Shown: positions 1 through 10,800, counted from the first letter of the stretch. The stretch: DNA of 64,000 nucleotides from Urbifossiella limnaea (GCF_007747215.1 NZ_CP036273.1:3890322-3954321); one strand, 5' to 3'. The notes: generated from the letters alone by a model not told the origin. Numbers and translations: made by a program.

Positions 1-233
1 GGGCGTTTCTTCCGCGGGTCGGTGTCAGTGCGTAGAGTGCGGGTGAGGTCGCGGGTCGAGGTGGCCGACATCTGAGTGGTGCCTCGTGCCCGTCAGTTAA
101 CCTGGTCCCGGGAGCCTGCGATCACATCACTGGTGGCACCCCGTGTGTCCCCGCTTGGGAAACTGCTCGACGATCACACCCTCCCGCGCCCGCGACCTCA
201 CCCCTGTACCCATCGCCCACCGCGGAGGCGGTC
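1..233 (+). other. Non-coding flank upstream of the IS110 transposase (possible left end / bridge RNA region)
   Basis: No credible gene is visible here. The stretch directly precedes the IS110-type transposase. In characterised IS110 elements such as IS621, the non-coding segment at this side of the transposase encodes a structured bridge RNA. The stretch holds several short self-complementary segments, but I could not fold it or locate the element's left boundary, so an RNA gene here is inference from the family. Confidence 0.3.
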
Positions 234-1676
234 ATGAGTACGCGCACGACCCGGACGAAGACCACGACCGACCCGCCGAAGGCGCCCCCGCGGCCGCGCG
301 CGGCCCGGCGGCTGCGGGTGACCAACCCCCACGCCGCCGGCATCGACATCCACTCCGACATCCACTGGGTCGCGGTCCCGCCCGACCACGCCCCCGCCCC
401 GCCGCCCGACCACCCGGCCAACCTGCCGGCCCACGTGCGGGCGTTCGGGGCCTGCACCGCCGACCTGTACCAACTCGCCGACTGGCTGGCCGCCTGCGGG
501 GTCCGGACGGTGGCGATGGAGTCCACCGGGGTGTACTGGATCCCGCTGTTCGAGCTGCTGGAGGCGCGGGGGCTCGAGGTGTACCTGGTCGACCCGCGGC
601 AGTCGCGGCACGCGCCGGGCCGGCCCAAGAGCGACGTCCTCGACTGCCAGTGGCTCCAGCGGCTGCACAGCTACGGGCTGCTGACCGCGTCGTTCCGCCC
701 GGCCGAGCGGGTGGTCGTCCTGCGGGCCTACCTGCGCCAGCGGCAGATGCTCCTGCGGTACGCGGGGCAGCACGTCCAGCACATGCAGAAGGCGCTGGAG
801 CAGATGAACGTGAAGCTGACCGAGGTGGTCTCGGACGTCACCGGCGTCACCGGCCTGGCGATCATCAAGGCGATCCTCGCGGGCGAGCGCGACCCGGACG
901 GGCTGGCCGGGCGGCGCAACGTGCTGTGCAAGCGGACCCGGGCGGAGATCGCCCGGGCGCTGGAGGGGAGCTGGCGCGCCGAGCACCTGTTCGCGCTCAA
1001 GCAGGCGGTGGCGCTGTACGAGTTCTACCACCAGCAGATGCGCGAGTGCGACGCCGAGCTGGAGGCCCACCTGCGGACGTTCGCGGACCGGGCCGACGGC
1101 CGCCCGCTCGAGGACCGGCCGGGTTACAAGCGCCGGTCGCGCCGGGCCAACGACCTGGCGTTCGAGGCCGTGCGCGAGCGGCTGTACCGGATGGCCGGGG
1201 TGGACCTGACGGTGCTGGAGGCGGTGGACGAGGGCCCGGCGCTGGTGATCCTCGCCGAGGTCGGCACGGACGTGAGCCGGTTCCCGACGGCCAAGCACTT
1301 CACGAGCTGGCTGGGCCTGTGCCCACAGCACCAGGGCTCGGCGGGGCGGATCAAGAGCCGGGGCGTGCGGCGCGGGGCCAACCGGGCGGGTCGGGCGTTA
1401 CGCCTGGCGGTGCGGGGCTGCCACCACGCCAAGAACGCGCTGGGGGCGTTCTACCGGCGGGTCCAGGCACGGGCCGGCGCGCCCAAGGCGATCGTGGCGA
1501 CGGCGCGGAAGCTGGCGGAGCGGGTGTACCGGCTGCTGCGGTACGGCGAGCAGTACGTGCGCCGGGACGCGGAGGAGTACGAGGCGGCCTACCGGGCGCG
1601 AGTCGTCAAGGGGCTGGCGCGACGAGCGGGCGAGTTGGGATATCGGCTGGAGCCGACGGCACCGACCGGGACATGA
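234..1676 (+). CDS. IS110 family transposase (DEDD recombinase)
   Basis: This encodes a 480-residue recombinase that would catalyse excision and insertion of its own element. The N-terminal DEDD (RuvC-like) domain shows an Asp near residue 37 (GIDIHSD), a Glu in AMESTGVYW near residue 100 and two Asp in KSDVLDCQW near residue 137. The C-terminal transposase_20 domain (about residues 320-410) contains the conserved Ser region GSAGRIKSRG. Length is a little above the usual 340-450, mainly from a basic Pro/Arg-rich N-terminus. The ATG at 234 is followed by a basic tail and then the domain, and no later start would keep the first Asp. The gene looks intact. Neighbouring DNA on both sides is non-coding, typical for this family, which lacks long terminal inverted repeats. 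Family assignment is secure; activity is not shown. Confidence 0.95.
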   Translation: MSTRTTRTKTTTDPPKAPPRPRAARRLRVTNPHAAGIDIHSDIHWVAVPPDHAPAPPPDHPANLPAHVRAFGACTADLYQLADWLAACGVRTVAMESTGVYWIPLFELLEARGLEVYLVDPRQSRHAPGRPKSDVLDCQWLQRLHSYGLLTASFRPAERVVVLRAYLRQRQMLLRYAGQHVQHMQKALEQMNVKLTEVVSDVTGVTGLAIIKAILAGERDPDGLAGRRNVLCKRTRAEIARALEGSWRAEHLFALKQAVALYEFYHQQMRECDAELEAHLRTFADRADGRPLEDRPGYKRRSRRANDLAFEAVRERLYRMAGVDLTVLEAVDEGPALVILAEVGTDVSRFPTAKHFTSWLGLCPQHQGSAGRIKSRGVRRGANRAGRALRLAVRGCHHAKNALGAFYRRVQARAGAPKAIVATARKLAERVYRLLRYGEQYVRRDAEEYEAAYRARVVKGLARRAGELGYRLEPTAPTGT

Positions 1677-2039
1677 GTGGGATAGGACCGATCGGGAGCC
1701 GCGGGCCGTGCGTCGCATCGGTCCCGCAGGGGGGCGTTGCGCTCACTCGGTCGAACCTCGACGCAACGCCCAGCGATCTCGACGGAGTGTTCCTTGGGAA
1801 CAGGCTGAGGGGGGCAGAACGACGAAACACCTAGGATTTCAGGCGTCTCGCGCCTATTAACTGGCGGGTTGGCCGTCGATGGCAAGTTCGTCCCAATAAT
1901 TCCTTCTGGGACGCCCGCCGACGTTCCGGCGCTTAACAGAATAGAGGCATCGATGGTGTGCGCTCTGCCGGCCCCAAGGCGTCTCCCACTCGCCCACGTT
2001 CCTCGGCGATGGCCGCTCGCCGACCGCCCACTCTGCTCA

Positions 2040-2260
2040 CCCGACGTATTCCCCGTCGGCCGTCACGCCCCGCCGAGTACGTCGAGGTCGGTCGCGGGTG
2101 GCTCCTCGCCCCCGCCGAAGTCCTTCTACAAGAACAGCCGCATCCGGGCCGGGCGGCTGGCACAGCTGTGAATGGCCACGTCCGCCCGCGCGTCGCCGTC
2201 GGTGTTCGTGACCGCCACCCGGGAGCCGCCCCGGTCGTTCAGGGCGCCGCACGTGGAACA
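2040..2260 (-). pseudogene. C-terminal remnant of an FG-GAP/VCBS-type surface protein
   Basis: On the minus strand one frame reads a typical planctomycete FG-GAP ending: GSRVAVTNTDGDARADVAIHS, then an in-frame stop, then KDFGGGEEPPATDLDVLGGA. The NTDGDARAD segment matches the Ca-binding DxDGDGxxD core of such repeats. There is no start and the reading is interrupted, so I call it a decayed 3' end. It lies downstream of, and in the same orientation as, the intact surface protein at 2528-5614 and may be what is left of a neighbouring paralogue. The rest of 1677-2527 shows nothing I can support. Confidence 0.45.
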
Positions 2261-2527
2261 GCTCGCCACCGGACTCGTCCTGGTCGCTGACGCCCGATGA
2301 GCCTACGCCACTTCAGAATCGAGGGAAAACCCGTTGCGTCCCGCCTGTGCTGTTCCGCGTTCACGGACTGGTAGTACGCCAGGGCCAGTCTGCACTCCGC
2401 ATTTGAAGGACTGATTTCTTGGACCGATCGAAATCGAACACAAGGCCAGGTTTGAGATAGTTCGCAGGCGGTGAGGTCGTTGTGGGGCCAGCGTCTTGCT
2501 AGCCCCCGTGAGCTTTCGGGTAACGTG

Positions 2528-5500
2528 TTACGCAGACTTGCCACCGCCACCGCCACCGCCACCGCCACCGCCACCGCCACCGCCGCCACCGCCGCCACCG
2601 CCGCCACCGCCGCCACCGCCGGTGCTCGCGGCCTTCACCTTGACCAGGCTGCTGCCGGTCAACAGCGGGTTCGACACGTCGGTCACCGACAGGGTGAAGT
2701 CACCCGGCGCCGCGAACACCATCGTGAAGGTGTGCGAGCCGGCGTCGTCGGCGGTGAAGGTGTAGTCCACCGGCACGCCGCTCGCGCCGACGAAGTGGAT
2801 CGTGCCGAAGTAGTTCTTCACCTTGTTCCCGTAGGCGTCTACCAGCGTCACCTTCAGCGTCGCCGCGGCGCCCACGGTGGCGTTCGACGGCGCCGCGAAC
2901 ACCAGCTTCGCCGCCGCCGCGTTCACCACCTCGAAGTTCGTCAGCGTCGCCGCCAGGGCGACGTTCGAGGCGTCGGTCACGGTCACCGACCAGACGACGC
3001 TGTTCGGGGTCGCCGTCTTCAGCACCACGGCGAACGTGTGGCTGCCGGCGTCGGCGGCGGTGAACGAGTAGTCGGTCGGCAGCGCGGCGATGGTGTCGGT
3101 GCTGGTGAACTTCGCCTTGCCGCGGTACGCGGCGACGGTGTTGCCGAAGGCGTCGATCGCCCGCACGGTCAGCGGGACGGCGTCGCCGGCGGTGACGAGG
3201 ACGTGCCCCTTGCTGTCGGCCCCGAGCGAGGTCGTGACGCGGTAGCCGGCGAAGACCCCCGCCGACACGGTGATGCCGCCCTGCGAGCCGGACAGCGCCC
3301 CGCTCAGGTCGCGCACCGCGATCGACTGCGTGCCGGCGGTGCGGAGCGTGGCCGCGAACGTGTGGCTGCCGGCGTCGGCGGCGGTAAACGTGTAGCTCGC
3401 CGGGAGCCCGGCCTGCACGTCCGAACTGCTGAAGTACACGGTCCCGGTGAACCCGCTGGCCACCTGGCCGATCGTGTCGCGGACGGTGACGGTGAAGGCG
3501 TTCGCCACGCCGGCGGTGATGGCGACCGGGTAACCGCCGACGCTGAACAGGGCCGGGACCGGCGGCGTGGCGTCGCTCGACACCGTGCCGCTGAGCGCGG
3601 CGTTCGCCACGTCCGTCGCCGTGATCGTCTGCGTGCCGACGGTCAGCAGTTTCACGCTCACGGTGGCGACGCCGTTCACCAGGGCCGTGTCCGCCGGCAG
3701 CACCGCGGCCGGGTCGGAGCTGGTGACGTGAACCGTGCCGCTGTAGCCGGTGGCAGTGTTCCCGAAGGCGTCGCGGGCAACGACCGTGACCGGCCGGGCC
3801 ACGCCGATCGCCCCGCCGCCGCCGGCCAACACGAGCGTCTGCGCCGCGGCCGGGGACACGCTCACGGTCGCGCCCCCGGTGATCGAACCGCCTACCTCGG
3901 TGGCGCTGACGAACCGCGCGCCGGCCGTCTGCAGCGTCACTGTGAAGGTGTGCGTGCCAGCGTCGGCGGCGGTGAACGTGTAGTCGGCCGGGAGGCCGGC
4001 GAGCACGTCGGTGCTGGCGAAGTGGACGCGGCTGGAATAGCCGGCCGCCAGAAGCCCGCCCGTGTCGATCGCCGAGACAGTGACGGCGAACGTGTCGCCG
4101 GCGCCGGTCGCGGCGGGGGCGGCCACGGTCAGCCGCGCGACCTGGCCGGTCACGGTCACCGCGGCCGAGCCGGCGGTCAGGTTCGGGGCCGACACGGTCA
4201 CCGTCTGGTCGCCGCCGGTGACGAGCCGGATGGCGCCGACGAACGAGTGGGTGCCGGCGTCGGCGGCGGTGAACACGTAGGGGATGCCGGCGTCGAGCGG
4301 GTTGAAGGCGTAGCCGGCGGCGGTGGTGGCGCGCGGGTCGCTGCTGCTGACGTACACCACGCCGCGGAAGCCCGTGGCCACGTTCCCGCTCGCGTCCACC
4401 ACCGTGATCGTCATCGGCAGCACCGACCCGGACGTGGTGGTGGCGGGGGCGGTCACTTGGAACGTCACGGCGCCGGCGAGGTTCTGGTAGTCGGCGTGGT
4501 CGTTGGTCACCACCGTCACGCCGGTCGTGCTCGGGTACGCCAGGTCCACGGCGCCGTCGCCGTTGAAGTCCCCGTGCGTCCCGGCCTCGAACCGCCCGGA
4601 CGGCGTCGGGAACGACACCGACGGGTAGAACGTGCCGTCGCCCTTGCCGTGGCTCACCATGTACGACGACCCGCCGCGGACGGCGAAGTCGTCGTTCCCG
4701 TCGCTGTTGAAGTCGGCCACCTCGATCTCGTACCCGGTCTGGGCGATGCCGTAGGTGTGGGGCGCGCCGTAGGTGCCGTCGCCGTTGTTGAGGAGCACGC
4801 TCATCGACGTGGCGGCGTAGGAGTTCGGGCAGGCGAAGTCGAGGTAGCCGTCGTGGTTGAAGTCGCCGGCCGCGAGGTACACCGGGGCGGTGAACGCGTA
4901 GTAGCTCTGGGCCGGCTCGAACGACCCGTCGCCGTGGCCGCGGAGGACGCCGACGGTGCCCACGCTCGCGGTGTTGGACGAGGCCATGTCGAGGTTGCCG
5001 TCGCGGTCGTAGTCGCCGACCACGAGGTTGATGTTGTTCCCCGGCAGCCCGGTCGCCAGCGCCGCGCCGAGGGTGCCGTCGCCGGCGCCGACGTACACGG
5101 CGGCGCCGTTGGTGCTCACCACGCCCACGTCGAGGTTGCCGTCGTTGGTGAAGTCGGCGACCTTCACCGAGTGCGGGCCGGCCGCGGGGTAGCTCACGGG
5201 CGCGGCGAAGGTGCCGTCCCCGTTCCCGAGCAGCACGTCCACCGCGGAGCCGACCACCACGAGGTCGCGGACCCCGTCGCCGTTCAGGTCGCCGGCGGCG
5301 GCGTCGAACGGGGACGCGCTGGTGGCGTAATCGACCCGCGGGGCGAAGCTGCCGTCGGCGTTGCTGAGCATCACGCCGACGGAGCCGGCGAGGGTGTTGC
5401 TGACGACCGCCATGTCGTCGCGGCCGTCGCCGTTGAAGTCGCCGACGGCGATGCCGGCGGGGTTGGCGCCGGCGGCGTAGCTGGTGGGGGTGAGGAACGC

Positions 5501-5614
5501 GGGCACCTCGCGGCTCTCGAGCCCTTCGAGGCCCAGGCGCGGGCGGCGCGAAGCGTTGCGGATCGGGCGGCGCGGGGCGGTGCCGAAGAGCTGCCGGAGC
5601 CAGTGATGAAACAT
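2528..5614 (-). CDS. Secreted FG-GAP / Ig-like repeat surface protein with poly-glycine C-terminus
   Basis: About 1028 residues. The N-terminus (MFHHWLRQLFG...) is basic and leads to LEGLESREVPA, the planctomycete extracellular motif (PF07595-like) found on exported proteins. About residues 30-370 form FG-GAP/VCBS repeats with DFNGDGRDD-type Ca-binding cores. About residues 380-980 are Ig-like modules, five of which carry a near-identical Y(T/V/S)FTAxDAG(S/T)H(T/S)F strand. The last ~30 residues before KSA are almost pure glycine. I chose the ATG at 5614 because the only longer start is a GTG at 5659 with no better ribosome site. It faces another surface protein across 300 bp. Probable role is cell-surface structure or adhesion; no enzymatic motif is visible. 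Confidence 0.85.
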   Translation of the reverse strand: MFHHWLRQLFGTAPRRPIRNASRRPRLGLEGLESREVPAFLTPTSYAAGANPAGIAVGDFNGDGRDDMAVVSNTLAGSVGVMLSNADGSFAPRVDYATSASPFDAAAGDLNGDGVRDLVVVGSAVDVLLGNGDGTFAAPVSYPAAGPHSVKVADFTNDGNLDVGVVSTNGAAVYVGAGDGTLGAALATGLPGNNINLVVGDYDRDGNLDMASSNTASVGTVGVLRGHGDGSFEPAQSYYAFTAPVYLAAGDFNHDGYLDFACPNSYAATSMSVLLNNGDGTYGAPHTYGIAQTGYEIEVADFNSDGNDDFAVRGGSSYMVSHGKGDGTFYPSVSFPTPSGRFEAGTHGDFNGDGAVDLAYPSTTGVTVVTNDHADYQNLAGAVTFQVTAPATTTSGSVLPMTITVVDASGNVATGFRGVVYVSSSDPRATTAAGYAFNPLDAGIPYVFTAADAGTHSFVGAIRLVTGGDQTVTVSAPNLTAGSAAVTVTGQVARLTVAAPAATGAGDTFAVTVSAIDTGGLLAAGYSSRVHFASTDVLAGLPADYTFTAADAGTHTFTVTLQTAGARFVSATEVGGSITGGATVSVSPAAAQTLVLAGGGGAIGVARPVTVVARDAFGNTATGYSGTVHVTSSDPAAVLPADTALVNGVATVSVKLLTVGTQTITATDVANAALSGTVSSDATPPVPALFSVGGYPVAITAGVANAFTVTVRDTIGQVASGFTGTVYFSSSDVQAGLPASYTFTAADAGSHTFAATLRTAGTQSIAVRDLSGALSGSQGGITVSAGVFAGYRVTTSLGADSKGHVLVTAGDAVPLTVRAIDAFGNTVAAYRGKAKFTSTDTIAALPTDYSFTAADAGSHTFAVVLKTATPNSVVWSVTVTDASNVALAATLTNFEVVNAAAAKLVFAAPSNATVGAAATLKVTLVDAYGNKVKNYFGTIHFVGASGVPVDYTFTADDAGSHTFTMVFAAPGDFTLSVTDVSNPLLTGSSLVKVKAASTGGGGGGGGGGGGGGGGGGGGGGGGGGGKSA
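2541..2622. repeat. Microsatellite CCACCG/CCGCCA tract coding for poly-glycine
   Basis: An uninterrupted run of CCACCG units followed by CCGCCA-type triplets. Read on the minus strand it encodes the glycine tail of the surface protein ending at 2528. Every triplet is GGN glycine, so slippage in whole codons would change only tail length. Confidence 0.9.
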
Positions 5615-5914
5615 GATGAACCCTGATCGGAACGGATGACGTGAGTGGGACGCGGGCACGGCGCCGGCGGCCGTCGGGGCGACGCCGGAGGAAGTCGGTC
5701 GCGACCGCGCCGTCCGCCAAGAATCGCACCGATTCCACTCATCGGCCGGAAAGAGCGTCGCAACTCCTTGCGAGACTGCGACTTCCGGCGCGCCGATTAT
5801 TCGGGCGGGTTTCTGGCGGACCGAACCGCCCGATCCGACTCTCTACCGGTGAAGGGGTTCCGGCCGGCTCGGCCGCCCGGCCCCGGTCGCCCGGACTGCG
5901 TTGAGGACTGAGTG
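5615..5914. promoter_or_regulatory. Divergent intergenic region between two surface-protein genes
   Basis: This 300-bp gap must hold the promoters of both divergent surface-protein genes. A hairpin is visible at 5801-5833, with arms TCGGGCGGGTT and AACCGCCCGA that pair with one bulge. I see no convincing -10/-35 pair. The GAGG at about 5903 is the likely ribosome site of the plus-strand gene. Confidence 0.4.
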
Positions 5915-7180
5915 ATGCGCGCGGCTTTCCGCCCGACGTTGGAACGGTTCGAGGAGCGTGCGGTTCCCGCCGCCGGCTGGCGCCCCATCCCGGACGACTC
6001 CGTGACCACCGGCCCGGACGACGGCGGCGTGCCGCGGGTCAAGATCATCGACCCGGTGACGGGCGAGGACGTGGGCGAGATCGAGGCCTACGAGCTCGGC
6101 TTCCGCGGCGGCGTCCGCACCGCCCTCGGCGACGTGACCGGCGACGGCGTGGACGACCTGATCATCGCCCCCGGCGTCGGCGGCGGGCCGCGGGTGAAGA
6201 TCGTCAACGGCGCCACCGGCGACCAACTCGCCGACTTCTTCGTGTACGAGCCGTCGTTCACCGGCGGGCTGTACGTCGCCGCCGGCGACGTGAACGGCGA
6301 CGGCCGCGCCGACATCATCACCGGCACCGGCAACGGCGGCGGCCCGCGCGTCCGGGTGCTCGACGGCGCCACCCTGGGGCAGACCGTGCTCCGCGACTTC
6401 CTCGCCTACGAGGGGTCGTTCCGCGGCGGCGTCCTGGTCGCGTCCGGCGACATCGACGGCGACGGCCGCGACGACGTGGTCACCGGCACCGGCGTCGGCG
6501 GCGGGCCGCGCGTCGTCACCTTCTCCGGCCTCACCGGCGCCCAGCTCGGCAGCTTCTTCGCCGCCGAGGACTCGTTCCGCGGGGGCGTACTGGTCGCCGC
6601 CGGCGACGTGAACGGCGACGGCCGCGACGACGTGATCGCCGGCGCGGGGGTCGGCGGCGGGCCGGTCGTGCGCGTGTTCGACGCCCTCTCCCGCGACCAG
6701 CTCGAATCGTTCCTGGCTGACGACATCTCGTTCCGCGGCGGCGTGCGGGTCGGCTCGGCCGACGTGAACGGCGACGGCCGCGACGACGTGGTGGCGCACA
6801 CCCGCCACGGCAACGACGACGTGCTCTCCGTGTTCGACCCGGCCTCGGACGGGCCGATCCGCCGGCTGACGCGGGCGGTGGACGACAACCCCTCGCCGAG
6901 CGACATCGCGGAGGGCGGCTCCGGCGGCGGCACGTCGGGCGGGTCTACGACCGTGGCGAGCCATGAGGAGGGCACGGTGATCGCGGTGAACGCGGGGGCC
7001 GGCACGGTCACGCTGCGGCGGTCGAACGGGACGACGGTGGTGGTCCGCACTGGCCCCGGGACGAAGGTGGAGCGGAACGACGCCGACGCCACGCTCGCCG
7101 CGTTCCGGGTGAACGACTTCGGGCAGGCGAAGCTCGGCGCCGATGGGGTGGCGCTGAAGGTGGAGGCGGTCGGCCCGTGA
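5915..7180 (+). CDS. Secreted FG-GAP repeat protein
   Basis: 421 residues. The N-terminus carries LERFEERAVPA, the planctomycete extracellular motif, followed by about six repeats built on FRGGVxxAxGDVxGDGxDDxIxGxGxGGGPRV, an FG-GAP-like beta-propeller blade with a Ca-binding DVNGDGRDD core. From about residue 330 a Ser/Gly-rich linker leads to a small all-beta C-terminal domain (EEGTVIAVNAGAGTVTLRR). I chose the ATG at 5915, one codon inside the longest frame (which begins with GTG at 5912), because GAGG sits about nine bases upstream. The protein is likely cell-surface and non-enzymatic. The sigma factor gene begins 67 bp downstream on the same strand. Confidence 0.85.
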   Translation: MRAAFRPTLERFEERAVPAAGWRPIPDDSVTTGPDDGGVPRVKIIDPVTGEDVGEIEAYELGFRGGVRTALGDVTGDGVDDLIIAPGVGGGPRVKIVNGATGDQLADFFVYEPSFTGGLYVAAGDVNGDGRADIITGTGNGGGPRVRVLDGATLGQTVLRDFLAYEGSFRGGVLVASGDIDGDGRDDVVTGTGVGGGPRVVTFSGLTGAQLGSFFAAEDSFRGGVLVAAGDVNGDGRDDVIAGAGVGGGPVVRVFDALSRDQLESFLADDISFRGGVRVGSADVNGDGRDDVVAHTRHGNDDVLSVFDPASDGPIRRLTRAVDDNPSPSDIAEGGSGGGTSGGSTTVASHEEGTVIAVNAGAGTVTLRRSNGTTVVVRTGPGTKVERNDADATLAAFRVNDFGQAKLGADGVALKVEAVGP

Positions 7181-7247
7181 CCGGGTGGACCGGCGGGCGG
7201 GAGCGTGCCACAATACCGGTGCCCGCCACGTCCCAACAGGTAGCGCG

Positions 7248-7835
7248 ATGGCCGACCCGACCGGCCCCGACCCCGCACCCACCGACGCCTCGCTCCTCGG
7301 CCGCTTCCGCCGCGGCGAGGGCGACGCGGCGACCGAACTGTACCTCCGCTACGCCCGCCGGCTCCGCGCCGTCGCCGAGGCCCAGACGGCGCCGGACCTG
7401 CGCCGCCGGCTCGACCCGGACGACATCGTCCAGTCGGTGTTCCGCACGTTCTTCCGCCGCGCCGCCGCCGGGCAGTACGACGTGCCGGCCGGCGAGGAGC
7501 TGTGGAAGCTGTTCCTGGTCATCGGCCTGAACAAGGTGCGGGCGGTCGCCGCCCACCACCGGGCCGCGAAGCGCGACGTGGCCGCCACCGGCGGCGACAT
7601 TACCTCCGCGGCCGCCCCCGAGTCCGACGACGAGTCGCTGACGGCCCTGCGGCTGACGATCGACGAGATCCTGGCGCGCCTGCCGCCGGCGTACCGGGAG
7701 GTGGTCGAGCTGCGGGTGGCGGGGCACGAGGTGGCCGAGATCGCGGCCCAGACGGGCCGGGCCAAGCGGTCGGTCGAGCGGATCCTGCAAGAGTTCCGGG
7801 AGAGCCTCCGCGGGCAGGTGAATGAACCGGACTGA
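7248..7835 (+). CDS. ECF-type RNA polymerase sigma factor (kinase-linked)
   Basis: 195 residues with the two expected sigma domains. Region 2 (about residues 10-90) includes [18 protein letters not shown], and region 4 (about 135-190) contains the helix-turn-helix [26 protein letters not shown]. It should direct RNA polymerase to a small regulon. The in-frame frame begins at 7185, but homologous starts of this kind (MADPTG...[17 protein letters not shown]) point to the ATG at 7248. The gene overlaps the following kinase by 14 bp, implying translational coupling and a shared function. This ECF group is typical of planctomycetes, where sigma and Ser/Thr kinase genes are often paired. Confidence 0.9.
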   Translation: MADPTGPDPAPTDASLLGRFRRGEGDAATELYLRYARRLRAVAEAQTAPDLRRRLDPDDIVQSVFRTFFRRAAAGQYDVPAGEELWKLFLVIGLNKVRAVAAHHRAAKRDVAATGGDITSAAAPESDDESLTALRLTIDEILARLPPAYREVVELRVAGHEVAEIAAQTGRAKRSVERILQEFRESLRGQVNEPD

Positions 7836-10800
7836 CACCCCGCCGGCCCCCGCCCCGCCCGCGTTCGACGCGGAGCTCGACGGGTTCGTCGCGGCCTTCG
7901 AGCGTGCCGCCGCCCGCGACCCGGCCGCCGCCCCCGCCGCCTTTCTTCCCCCGGCCGATCACCCGAAGTACCGGGCGGTGTTGCGCGAGCTGGCACGGAT
8001 CGATTTGGAGTTCGCCTGGGACCGCGGCGCGCCCCGTCGGGTGGAGGCGTACCGCGACCGCCTCCCCGAGCTGTTCGCCGACGCGGACGGGCTGCGGGCC
8101 GTGGCGTGGGAGGAGTACCGCCTCCGCCAGGCCGCGGGCGAGTGCCCCACGCCCGCCGACTACCACCGCCGCTTCGGGATCGACCTGGGCGGCGCCACCG
8201 GCCCCGCCCACCTGCCGCGGACGAGCGTGCTGGGCTCCGAGGCCGGCGACGAGCCGTCGACGATGCCGGCCCCCGGCGACCGGGTGGGCGAGTTCGAGCT
8301 GGTGCGCGAGCTCGGCCGCGGGGCGTTCGGGCGCGTGTTCCTGGCGCACGAGCCCGGCCTCGCCGGGCGGCCGGTCGTGCTCAAGGTGTCGTCGCGCCTC
8401 GTCGGCGAGGCGCAGACCCTCGCCCGGCTTCAGCACACGAACATCGTCCCGGTCTACTCGATCCGCCGGCACGGGCCGTACCACGTCCTCGTCATGCCGT
8501 TCCTCGGGGCGACGACGCTGGCCGACCTGCTCGCGTCGTTCCGCGGGCCGGGCGGGCTGCCGGGGTCGGGGAAGGGGCTCGTCAGCACACTCGCCGGCCA
8601 CGCCCACCGCACCACCGGCGGCGCGTCCGACGCCACGCCCGCGCCGCCGGCCGGCGACGCCCCCGGCCTGTCGCGGGCGGCGCTGGCGCGGCTCGAGGCG
8701 CTGAGCTACCCCGACACCGTACTGTGGCTCGGGGCGCAGCTGGCCGACGGGCTGGCGCACGCCCACGACCGCGGCGTGCTCCACCGCGACCTGAAGCCGG
8801 CGAACGTGCTCGTCACCGACGACGGCCGGCCGATGCTGCTTGACTTCAACCTCGCGGCCGACGCCGCCGACCCGGCCGTGGGCGACCTGCCGGCAGGCGG
8901 CACGCTCCACTACATGGCCCCGGAAGTGCTCGCCGCGCTCGCCGACCACCGCGGCCACGCCGACCCGCGGGCCGACGTGTACGCCCTCGGGCTCGTGCTG
9001 TACGAGCTCCTCACCGGCACGTTCCCGTACCCCGACCCGCCGCCCGGCCCGCCCGCCGCGACCGTTCAGGCGATGCGCGCCGCCCGCGCCGAACCCGCCC
9101 CGAGCGCCCGCCGCTTCCACCCCGACCTGGCGCCGGCGGTGGCGTCGATCCTGGCGACATGCCTCGATTCGGACTTCACCCGCCGCTACCCGACGGCCGC
9201 GGCGCTGCGCGACGACTTGCAGCGGCAGCTCGACGCCCGGCCGCTGGCGTTCGCGGCGAACCCGTCGCCGCGGGAGCGGTTCGCCAAGTGGCGGCGGCGG
9301 CACCCGCGGGCGGCGTCCGGGGCGAGCGTCGCGGCGGCGGCGGCGGTCGTGCTGGCGCTGACGGCGGGCGGCTTCCTGGTCCGCCAGCAACACCTCGGCC
9401 GGCTCGAAGCTGCGGACGCGCGGCACGGGCTCGCTGCCGAGCGCGACGCCGTCGAGGCGCTGCTGATCGACCACGACGCGCCCGGCGCGTTCGCCGCCGA
9501 CGCCGCCCGCCGCGCGGAAGCCGTGCTCGCCCCGTACCACACCGACGCCGCCGACTGGCCCGCCGGCCCGCTCCTGGCGCGGCTGCCGAGCGAGGAGGCG
9601 CACGCGGCGCGGGCGGACGCCGGCCGGCTCCTCATGGCGCTGGCCGAGGCACGGGCCGCGCTCGCCGCGCGCGAACCCGACCCGGCCGCGCGCGCCGACC
9701 GCTTCGCGGCCGCACTCCGCGCCAACGAGCAGGCTGCGGCCGTGACCGACGCCGCCCGGCCGCAGCGGGCCGCGCTCCGCCGCGCCGCCGGGCTGCCGCC
9801 CGAGCCGGACGCGCCCGCCGTCACCCCGGCCGAGGGCGTCGCCGAGTCGATCCGCGCCGGCCGCTACCGCGAGGTGATCGAGCGGGCGCGGCCGCAGGGC
9901 CGCGAGGCGCACTACCCGGCGTGGGTCGTGCTCGGGTACTGCCACCTGCGGCTCGCGGAGAACGCCGACGCGGTGCGCTGCCTCGACGTGGCCGCCGCCC
10001 TCGCCCCGGACGCCGCGGCCGTGCGCTTCCACCGCGGCATCGCCCTCCACCAGCTCGGCCGCCACGCCGCCGCCCGCGCCGAGTTCGACGCCGTCCTCGC
10101 CGCGCTCCCCGACCACCCGGAGTCGCTGCTGAACCGGGCGCTGGCGCGGCTCGGCGAGAAGGACCACGCCGGGGCCGTCGCCGACCTCGACCGGCTGGAG
10201 CGGACCGGCGCCCGGCTGCCGCGGCTGTATTTCGTCCGCGAGCACGCCCGGCGGCTGGCCGGCGACGCAGCCGGGGCCGCCGCCGACCTGCGGGCCGGGC
10301 TGGCGGCCGAGCCGAACGACCCCGCCGCGTGGGTGGCCCGCGGCCGCGCCCGCCTCCGCGCCCGCCCCGCCGACCCGGCCGCGGCCCTCGCCGACTTCCG
10401 CGCCGCGACCCGCCTCGACCCCGGCTACCTGCTCGGCTGGGAGAACGCCGCCGAGGTGCTGTCCGAACACCTGAACCGCCCTGACGAGGCCGTCGCGGCG
10501 CTCGACCGAGTGTTGGAGTTGAACCCGGCGCACGCCCCGGCCCGCGCCGGGCGGTCGGTGCTGCACGCCCGCGCCGGCCGCACCGCCGCCGCCCGCGCTG
10601 ACGCGGCGCGGTGCGTCGGGGCAGACACGCCGGCTCTGATCCTGTATCAAATCGGATGTGCCCATCTGCTTTGCGCCGCGACCGACGACGAGCGGCAGAC
10701 CGGTCTCGGCTTCCTACGCGCGGCCCTGAGGAAAGACCCGTCGTGGGGCCGGTTCATGCCGTCCGACGCCGACCTGAAGACCGTCCACGGGGTGGAGGCG

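Noticed and set aside
2471-5626. Long plus-strand reading frame of about 1050 codons opposite the surface protein
   Set aside because: It is antisense to a clear FG-GAP/Ig-like gene, is low-complexity Arg/Gly/Val-rich and contains no domain pattern; high GC opens such shadow frames.
7600-10665. Minus-strand frame of about 1020 codons opposite the DFN kinase
   Set aside because: Shadow of the kinase gene, composed of Arg/Gly/Val runs with no motifs.
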